64,000 nucleotides of DNA from CAJBVW01 sp964457335. GTDB lineage: Bacteria > Myxococcota_A > UBA796 > SXON01. Each line of letters begins with the position of its first letter. Within the stretch, counting starts at the first letter, position 1. Under the pieces are notes generated by a model. The model ran no database searches and was not told the DNA's origin. It saw only the letters and a list, made by a program, of their open reading frames with translations. The stretch spans positions 11,486-75,485 of the forward strand of contig CAYWGD010000024.1 in NCBI GenBank assembly GCA_964457335.1, given 5' to 3'. Position numbers and translations under genes: made by a program. Positions 57,588 through 64,000 of the stretch are shown in pieces.

Positions 57588-60535
57588 CACTTCGCTCCGG
57601 GGAGGAAGGCGAGGCGGAGGGCGAGGGCGGCGCCCGGGGACCAGCTCCCGTCGGAGTTGAGCGCCTGGACCCGCAGCGCGGGCCCGAGCGTGAGGCCGGG
57701 GGCGTGCGGCTCCAGCGCGGCGCGCGGGCCCATGGGGCGGTGGATCGCCCACGCGATCCACGGCTCGAGCCAGACGCTCGTGTCGCCGGTGGAGTCGTAG
57801 GCGGCGCCGAGGCGGGCGCCCCAGGCGTAGCGCGCGACGAGGCCCTCGGTGCCCCACGCGGGCGGGTCGTCGCGGACGAGGCGCGGGAGCGGCTCCCCGC
57901 GGAGCCCGACCCAGGCCTCGCCGCTCGCGGACGCCTCCGGGGACTCGGAGGAGCCGCGCGCCCAGGCGCCCGCGGCGGCGCCGAGATCGAGCGCGACGCG
58001 GGGGGTGTCGCCGAGCCCGATCACGGTGGAGATGCCGGCGAGCGTGCCGGGGAGCGTGCCGTTCTCGTCGGTGAGGTCGGTGGAGAAGGCGCCGTCGAGG
58101 AAGAAGCTCGGGCGGGTGAGCGCCACGGAGAGCTCGGTCCAGACGCGCACCGGCTGCTCCCGCTCCCAGCGCGGCGGGATCTTCGCCACCTCGGCGACGA
58201 GCTCCGGCGGGGCGTCCTCGGGGAGCGTCGGCGTGACGCGGCTCCGCTGGGGCCCGATCCGCGTCGGCGGGAGCGTGGGGTCGGCGGGGAGGATCCACGC
58301 GGCGCCCACGGCCTGGAGCCAGCCGTCGCCGTGCCGCTCCCGCTCGACCAGGTAGGGGTGGGGCGGGAGGAGCTCGTCCTGGAGGGGCCGGCGGAGCGTG
58401 GTGCGGTGCACGTCGGTGACGACGAGGACGCGCGCCGTCTTGGGCGCGAGGTCCCGACGGAGCGGCGCCAGGAGCGTGTCGCGGAGCCAGCCCGCCTGGT
58501 CGTCGTCCGGGGCGGTGCTCCCGAGCAGCGGGTAGGGCACCCCGGGCTCGAGCAGCGCGGCGCGGAGGAGCTCGGGGACCAGCGCCCGCGGCGCGAGGAC
58601 GGTGTCCGCGCAGAACGCGGCCGTGTGGAGGCGGAGCGGGTGCACGTCGGCCGGCGCGGCGTCGGGCGGCCGGAGCGACCAGAGGAGGTGCCAGCCGCTC
58701 CAGACCTCCTGGCGGGCGCGGTAGAGCGCGGTGCCGCCGGGCAGGACGAGCAGCTCCTCGACGGTCGGGACGCCGACGGCCCGCCCGTTCACGCTGAGCC
58801 CGGGGTCGTCCATGTAGAGGAAGGGGAGGCGGTCGCGGGCCTGCCAGAAGGCGTCCTCGGGGGCGGTGCCGGCGGGGGCGTCGAACAGGAGGTCGACGGT
58901 GACCTTGCCGACGACCGGCTCCTTGAGCGCGTCGGGGCCGTCGCCGACGGTGCAGATGGCGGTGGGGTCGACCTCCATCGGGCCCTGCTCGTCGAGCGGG
59001 GGGACGACGAGGCCGTGGGCGCCGAGGACCTCGACGATCAGCGAGGCGGTCGTCTTGGCCACGGCGGCCGGGGCGGCGGGCTTCTCCGGGGACCGCGCGG
59101 CCTGGAGCGCGTAGCGCAGGTGGGCGAGCACGACGCGGCGCTCCTCCACGTCGAGGTCCGCGTGGAGCAGCGTGGGGTCGAGCGCGAGGCCGAGGACGCG
59201 CGGGTGGAAGATCTCCGAGAGCACGGCCTCCCGCCCGGCGACCGCGTACCCGCCGATCCAGGCGGCGACGGAGGCGTCGTCGAGGCCGTCGAGCGTGCAG
59301 CGGCGGCTGTCGGGAGGCTCGGACGCGGCCGGGCGCCGGCAGTCCTCGCGGACGAGATCACCGAACAGGATCGCGCGTCTGGACGTGACGGCGGCGTAGA
59401 GGTCCGCGGGCGGGACGGGGCCGGCCGGGCGGCCGTACGCCCGGTCGGGCGGCGCGGTCAGGCGCTCGAGCTCGGCCTTCGCGACCGCGCGCGGGATTGC
59501 GTCGACCGCCACGTGGAAGCCCTCGGCCGAGGGGAGCGCGGGAGGCGCCTTCCGGTCGGCCGGATCGAGCTGGCCGCGGCTCGCCACGACGAGGTCGTCG
59601 AGCACGACGGCCGGGGGCTCGAGGATCGCGGGCGGCGGGGTCTCGATCGCCGAGAGCGCGCCGAGCACGCGGAGGTGCGTGGGCGTGTGGCCGGGCTGCG
59701 TGAAGCGGAGGAGCTCCATGGAGAGCCGCTCGGCGAAGCGGCGGGCGTGGCGGCTCGCGAGCAGGCGGACGCAGGCGGCGTCGACGTTCGAGGCGCGCGT
59801 GGGGAGCGGGCGGACCTCGTCGGGCTCGCGGGGCGGCTCCTCCGCGCGGGCCGCGCAGTCCCACCACCAGTCTGGCGTCGGCGCGCTGAACTCGGAGAGG
59901 AGCCCGATGCCGGCGCGCACGGGGCTGCTCAGCGGGGTCATCTCCTCGAAGAAGGGGGCGCTGGCGGACCGGGAGCCGCGCATCAGCTGCGCGTCGACGG
60001 GGCTGCCGTCGGCGGCCAGGCGCACGGCGAAGCGGCCGGCGACCACGGCCGTGGCGGGCTGCTCCGCGCTCGGCGTGCCGTCCGGGGCGCGCCAGCGCAC
60101 GAGCGGGTAGCGCTCGGCGGGGTCGAGGGCGGGGCCCCCGACGGTGTAGGTGGGGAAGGTGCCCTCGCGGAGGAGCGCCTGCTCGCCCTCCCAGAGCTCG
60201 TCGGCCGCGGGGAGGTCCGTGACCTTGTAGGGCTTGCCCAGCTCGAGGCGGGCGGGGCTCGTGGCGTCGCCCCACTGAAGCGCGAGGTCGTCGAGGAGGC
60301 GCACGCGCATGCGCGTCGCGAGGCGGGTGAGCGCCTTGCGGAGGCCGTAGGGGCCCTCGGCGCGGGTGGCGAAGGCGGGCGCGCCGGCGCAGTCGGCGTC
60401 CTCGCATGTGTCGCCGGGCGACACCTCGGCGCAGGCGGCGTCCCCGCAGGTGGGGAGCAGGTCGACGAACATCACGTCGGCCACGACGGGCTCGGCGGCG
60501 TGGGCGAGCGCGGTCAGGAGGAGCAGGACGGTCAT
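57587..60535 (-). CDS. Large secreted protein of unknown function
   Basis: 982 aa with a signal peptide (MTVLLLLTALAHAA) from the ATG at 60535. Cys pairs (DLLPTCGDAACAE, GDTCEDADCAG) near the N-terminus could form disulfides. The middle has alternating helical and beta segments with no recognised family; the C-terminal ~250 residues have amphipathic strands (WTELSVALTRPSFFLDGAFS, YAWGARLGAAYDSTG, ALALRLAFLPG) consistent with an outer-membrane barrel. It overlaps its neighbour by four bases, so it is an operon member, maybe an outer-membrane component. No functional claim beyond envelope location. Confidence 0.55.
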   Translation of the reverse strand: MTVLLLLTALAHAAEPVVADVMFVDLLPTCGDAACAEVSPGDTCEDADCAGAPAFATRAEGPYGLRKALTRLATRMRVRLLDDLALQWGDATSPARLELGKPYKVTDLPAADELWEGEQALLREGTFPTYTVGGPALDPAERYPLVRWRAPDGTPSAEQPATAVVAGRFAVRLAADGSPVDAQLMRGSRSASAPFFEEMTPLSSPVRAGIGLLSEFSAPTPDWWWDCAARAEEPPREPDEVRPLPTRASNVDAACVRLLASRHARRFAERLSMELLRFTQPGHTPTHLRVLGALSAIETPPPAILEPPAVVLDDLVVASRGQLDPADRKAPPALPSAEGFHVAVDAIPRAVAKAELERLTAPPDRAYGRPAGPVPPADLYAAVTSRRAILFGDLVREDCRRPAASEPPDSRRCTLDGLDDASVAAWIGGYAVAGREAVLSEIFHPRVLGLALDPTLLHADLDVEERRVVLAHLRYALQAARSPEKPAAPAAVAKTTASLIVEVLGAHGLVVPPLDEQGPMEVDPTAICTVGDGPDALKEPVVGKVTVDLLFDAPAGTAPEDAFWQARDRLPFLYMDDPGLSVNGRAVGVPTVEELLVLPGGTALYRARQEVWSGWHLLWSLRPPDAAPADVHPLRLHTAAFCADTVLAPRALVPELLRAALLEPGVPYPLLGSTAPDDDQAGWLRDTLLAPLRRDLAPKTARVLVVTDVHRTTLRRPLQDELLPPHPYLVERERHGDGWLQAVGAAWILPADPTLPPTRIGPQRSRVTPTLPEDAPPELVAEVAKIPPRWEREQPVRVWTELSVALTRPSFFLDGAFSTDLTDENGTLPGTLAGISTVIGLGDTPRVALDLGAAAGAWARGSSESPEASASGEAWVGLRGEPLPRLVRDDPPAWGTEGLVARYAWGARLGAAYDSTGDTSVWLEPWIAWAIHRPMGPRAALEPHAPGLTLGPALRVQALNSDGSWSPGAALALRLAFLPGAK

Positions 60536-63500
60536 GCGATGCGCCTCCCACGGTCCGTGCGGCGCCGGGTGTCGAGCTCGCGGGCGATGCGGTCGAGGAG
60601 CCCCTCCACGTCGGGGCTCCGGCGGGACAGCGCGCGCAGCAGCGCGACCATCTCCTGCTCGGCGAGCTCGTGCACGCCGCGACCGGCCGGCGCGGCGGCG
60701 GGGCCCGGGGGGGTGGCGGCCGGGACAGGCGTGGGCGTGACCGCGGCGGCCGGGGCGTGCGCGCTGACCGGAGCCTCCCACGAAGCGCCGCGCGGCTCCT
60801 CGGGGGCCGGGGCCGGCGGCGGGGGCCGCGGCGGGCGGACCGTCGCGAGGGGGATGCCGGCGCCGTCGACGAGCGTGCGGCCGTCGACGGCGCGGACGGC
60901 GGCGTGCCCGAGGCCCGCGGGAGACGGCCGGGGGAAGGGGAGGACGGTGTCGGCCCCGGCGCGCGTCGGGCGCGGGCCGGCGAGGGGGGCGCGGGTGAGC
61001 GGGGTGGGCGCGGCGCCTTGCGCGCTTCGCGCCGCGGGCGCGGGGCGAAGGTGGCCGAAGGCCGGAGAAGACAGGCCGGCGACGGACTCCGACGAGGCCT
61101 CGGCGCGGGTCGTGTTCGCCGCGAGGAGGGAGGCAGCCGCGGCGAGCAGGGCGGAGACGGACGGCGGTGCGTCCGCGTGGGCCGGCGCCGCTCCGAGCGA
61201 CACCGGGTCCGGCTCCTCGCCGGGTGCAGGGCGGGCGCCACCGCCGCGTTCCTGGAGCGCGACCCCGCCGAGGTCCAGCAGCTGCGCGGGCACCTCGGGG
61301 AGGCGCGCGCGGTCGGCGGGCGCGGCGGAGGCGAGGTCGGCCGACGCGGCCCCGACTCCGAGCGGCGCGAGGAGTGAGGGGCCCGGGGAGGTGAGGAGCG
61401 CGGCCTCGTGGGGGGCCAGGAGGCGGCCGTCGAGCGGCGCGGTGGACGGGGCCTCCGTCGAGTGGGCTGGGAGCTCGACGTGCGAGCCACGGGCCGGCCC
61501 GACCGCGGAGGGCGGGTCGCCCGGCCAATCGCCCGAGCCGACGCCGGAGCGAGCGCCGAACCGCGCGCCGGACCGCGCGCCGGGAGCGAGCGGGATCGCG
61601 TTCGGGAGGCCGACCGGCGCGGCGAGGGGAGGCGTGCCACCCACGGCGCGACGTTGGGCGACCGCACCCGCCGTGCCCCCGGAGCCATGTCGCGGCGAGC
61701 CGCTCGCGGGACCGGGGGCCGCGCCGGGCCCCCAGGAGCCGTGTCGTGGCGAGCCGCTCGAGGGACCGGGGGCCGCGCCGCCACCAAGGGGCCCGTCCCC
61801 GTGCGGCCCACCACGACCGGTGTCCGGTCGGCCGGTGGGCGCGACGAGGCCGAGGGAGACGGGCGCGCCCGCCACACGGACGGGGCGGGGCCGGCCGCCG
61901 ATGGACAGCCGTGCGTCGGGCGCGCCGAGGCCCGGGCGGTCCCCCCGCCGTTGGGCGAGGCGGGCGGCGCCGGGGGTCTGGCCCGTGCCCGGCGAGCCCG
62001 CCTCGATGGGCGGGCTCGCTTCCCGGGACGAGCTCGCCGCGAGGCGCGCGGTCGGTCGGGCGGCACCGGGTGCGGTCGCCTCGCGCGGAGCGCTCGCCGC
62101 CAGGCGCCCGGCGGTGGGCGTCGCGCCGGGCGTGCCTGGCTCGCGGGGCCAGAAGGCGTCGGCGAGCGGGCTCGCCCCGGAGCGCCCTACGGCGGCCTGG
62201 CCGCCGGGTGTCGTCGATCGCCCGACGGGCGCCGGGTCGCCCGTCTTGACAGGCGAGGAGGCGGGCCGGACAGCAGAGCGGGCGCCTGCGTCGGCGCCGG
62301 GCGAGGCTCCGTCGGACCGCGTCCCCGTGCCCTCGTGGCGCGCGCCTGGCGCGGGCCCCCGCGGACCGGGCGCGGAGGGATCCCCGACGCCGGCGGGGGA
62401 GCCGCCGGGCTCGGTGGCCCGGTGGGCGACGGGGTCGGGCGCGGAGGCCGGGGCGGAGCCTCCGCGATCGGACGCGCCGGCGGGGCGCACGGGATGGAGC
62501 CCCTGGAGGTCCAGCGGCGGCGGGTGCGCCCGGAGGACACGCGGAGCCGTCAGCCCGCGGTCGCGCGGCCCGCGCGTGCGCCGCGCGGTTGGTGGGCCGC
62601 CGATCGCGTCCGACTCGCTGTCCGACGCGTCGTCGAGCGCGGCGTCCGGGTCCGGCGCGCCCAGACGGAGGAGCGGCGCCCCTCCCGACGGGACGAGCAG
62701 GGCGACCGGGCCGTCCGCGTCGGGCGGGAGCGCGGCGACGCCCGGACCGTGGCGCGGACGGTTTCCGGCCCAGGGTCGCGCGGCCGCGGTCGCCAGGGAG
62801 CGGCTCGAGACGTCCGATCGTTCGGGCGCCGAGCCTCCGGATGGTGCGGATGCCGACCCCTCGACTGCGTGCGTGCGATCCGGGTCGCCGGGGCTCGCCC
62901 CGCTGGGCGTCCCCGCGCCGCTGGGCGACATCACGCCGGGGCGCGTGTCGACCACGCCGCTGGGGCCGGTGGGGCCGCTCGGGTCGCCGGGGCTCGCGCC
63001 GCGACGCGGATCGCCGCCGCCGAGGCGCGCGCGCGGATCATCGCCGACGCGCGAGGGCGGATCGCCGCCGCCAGGCGGATCGCCGCCGCCAGGCGGATCG
63101 CCGCTGCCGAGGCGGGAGCGCGGATCGTCGCCGATGCGCGAGCGCGGATCGCCGCTGCCGAGGCGCGCGTGCGCGTCCCCGTCGCCGCCGCTCGACCGCG
63201 CGAGCTCGGCTCCGCCCGGCGCGGTTCCGGTCCCGCCTCCGGCGGTCGTGGGCGGCGCACCCGCAGGGGTACCGGTCGGAATCGACCGGGCGGGCGAGAG
63301 AAGCTCGGTCGGGGCGCGCCCGCCGGTGGTGGCGTCGGCCGCGGCCTGCGCCGCCGACTGCGTCGACCCTGCCGAGAGCGAGCCCGGGTGGGTGGCGACG
63401 AGAGGAAGCGCGCCACCCGCGCGGGGCGGCGCGGAACCCTCGGCGAGCTTCGGGGCGAGGCCGGGCTCGGCCTCGCGTCCCGCCGTACCAGGCGGAGCCG

Positions 63501-64000
63501 ATCCCGGCGCGCCGGTCGGCGTCTCGCGCGCCGGTGGCGTGACGAGGGTGTCGGTTTCGCCCGACGGGGCCACGTCCAGGCGGCGTCGCCGCGGCGCGCG
63601 GAGCGTCCCGCGGTCCTCGTCGTCGGTCGAGGCGTGGGCCGCGCGCGTCAGGAGCGCCGGGCCGTCCAGTGCGGGCGAGAGGCCGCCCGGTCGCCTCAGG
63701 ACGCGCGGGCCGCCCGGCGAGGGCCGGGCACGCGCCACGGGGCGCGTCGCGGAGTAGCCGGAGCCCGCTTCCGCGGTCGCCTCGGCGGGTCGTGAGCCCG
63801 CGTCGGAAGGGGGACGCGCGTCGGACCGGGGCGCGGGGCTCCCGGCGTCCGCGGGTCCACGGCCGGCGGGCGTGTCGCCACGGGGCGTCGTCGTGGCGAC
63901 ACGCTCGGAGGCCACGTCGCTGCGACGCGCGGGGGCGCCGGCGTCCGCGGGTCCCCGCCCGGCGGGCGTGTCGCTCCGGCGCGCGGGGGCGCCGGCGTCC
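60532..64000 (-). CDS. Giant Pro/Gly/Ala-rich low-complexity protein (5' end outside the window)
   Basis: At least 1156 codons, still open at 64000, so the true N-terminus is missing; the nearest start-like codon inside the window (near 63915) is just a codon within a repeat. The visible N-terminal part repeats DAGAPARRSDTPAGRGPA-like units (54-bp period at 63927 and 63981), then long Pro/Ala/Gly/Ser/Arg-rich disordered tracts with many GDPRSRLG-type repeats (about 63000-63180). Only the last ~45 residues (HELAEQEMVALLRALSRR, DRIARELDTRRRTDRG) look folded and helical. It could be a tail-length, spike-decoration or toxin-carrier protein of the injection cluster; no domain supports this. Confidence 0.7.
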   Translation of the reverse strand, partial: DAGAPARRSDTPAGRGPADAGAPARRSDVASERVATTTPRGDTPAGRGPADAGSPAPRSDARPPSDAGSRPAEATAEAGSGYSATRPVARARPSPGGPRVLRRPGGLSPALDGPALLTRAAHASTDDEDRGTLRAPRRRRLDVAPSGETDTLVTPPARETPTGAPGSAPPGTAGREAEPGLAPKLAEGSAPPRAGGALPLVATHPGSLSAGSTQSAAQAAADATTGGRAPTELLSPARSIPTGTPAGAPPTTAGGGTGTAPGGAELARSSGGDGDAHARLGSGDPRSRIGDDPRSRLGSGDPPGGGDPPGGGDPPSRVGDDPRARLGGGDPRRGASPGDPSGPTGPSGVVDTRPGVMSPSGAGTPSGASPGDPDRTHAVEGSASAPSGGSAPERSDVSSRSLATAAARPWAGNRPRHGPGVAALPPDADGPVALLVPSGGAPLLRLGAPDPDAALDDASDSESDAIGGPPTARRTRGPRDRGLTAPRVLRAHPPPLDLQGLHPVRPAGASDRGGSAPASAPDPVAHRATEPGGSPAGVGDPSAPGPRGPAPGARHEGTGTRSDGASPGADAGARSAVRPASSPVKTGDPAPVGRSTTPGGQAAVGRSGASPLADAFWPREPGTPGATPTAGRLAASAPREATAPGAARPTARLAASSSREASPPIEAGSPGTGQTPGAARLAQRRGDRPGLGAPDARLSIGGRPRPVRVAGAPVSLGLVAPTGRPDTGRGGPHGDGPLGGGAAPGPSSGSPRHGSWGPGAAPGPASGSPRHGSGGTAGAVAQRRAVGGTPPLAAPVGLPNAIPLAPGARSGARFGARSGVGSGDWPGDPPSAVGPARGSHVELPAHSTEAPSTAPLDGRLLAPHEAALLTSPGPSLLAPLGVGAASADLASAAPADRARLPEVPAQLLDLGGVALQERGGGARPAPGEEPDPVSLGAAPAHADAPPSVSALLAAAASLLAANTTRAEASSESVAGLSSPAFGHLRPAPAARSAQGAAPTPLTRAPLAGPRPTRAGADTVLPFPRPSPAGLGHAAVRAVDGRTLVDGAGIPLATVRPPRPPPPAPAPEEPRGASWEAPVSAHAPAAAVTPTPVPAATPPGPAAAPAGRGVHELAEQEMVALLRALSRRSPDVEGLLDRIARELDTRRRTDRGRRIA

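Overview
This 64 kb window is very GC-rich, densely coding, and strongly Myxococcota-like. It encodes many lipoproteins with Asp/Thr-rich linkers behind the lipobox, FG-GAP/VCBS propeller proteins, CotH-kinase and lamin-tail surface proteins, and a DUF4157 (eCIS-type) gene cluster. The best inference is an uncultured or poorly studied delta/Myxococcota lineage. No rRNA or ordinary tRNA is present; the only RNA gene is ssrA (tmRNA).

Layout. 1-6.5 kb: a truncated START-like gene, a large FG-GAP lipoprotein and a divergent valyl-tRNA synthetase. 6.5-15.2 kb: a second giant FG-GAP lipoprotein divergent from a four-gene operon resembling planctomycete cytochrome/DUF1501 surface operons. 15.2-16.4 kb: an M23 peptidase lipoprotein. 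16.5-34.0 kb: a seven-gene locus built around homologues of poly-gamma-glutamate synthase PgsB, a duplicated and extended PgsC, and a divergent CapA/PgsA. It is joined to a candidate outer-membrane beta-barrel, an anchored periplasmic protein, a small secreted protein and a CHASE2/PAS-like membrane protein. I read it as a poly-amino-acid (capsule-like) synthesis and export machine adapted to a double-membrane cell, and it is the best candidate here for an undescribed system. 34.3-38.8 kb: lamin-tail and CotH lipoproteins and a spermidine-synthase-like methyltransferase. 39.0-39.8 kb: two KGG-repeat stress proteins.

40.16-49.18 kb: ssrA followed by an integrated island. It is bounded by a perfect 78-bp direct repeat made of the tmRNA 3' end plus its terminator, and carries a tyrosine integrase, an excisionase-like gene, three copies of an 18-bp arm-type site and cargo. 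The cargo includes an HNH-like protein, a four-gene operon (Gly-rich membrane protein, HTH-TM protein, LRAT/papain-like protein, HExxH protein) and a two-gene unit with a PIN-like protein. Four genes in the island, and one just beyond attR, look interrupted by single-base frameshifts. The motif GGCGACAAT recurs ten times in the island.

49.7-52.6 kb: a CPA2 antiporter with an RCK-Usp regulator. 52.6-53.1 kb: scraps of an AraC regulator and an FG-GAP gene, a rearrangement scar. 53.1-54.4 kb: a third CotH lipoprotein. 54.5-64 kb: a tightly overlapped operon with a DUF4157 protein, a coiled-coil membrane protein, a possible Pvc16/DUF4255-type protein, a 982-aa secreted protein and a giant low-complexity protein running off the window. 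A GC-rich palindromic element with a GCAACGCCCCC tail follows five different stop codons, always in the sense orientation of the gene it follows.
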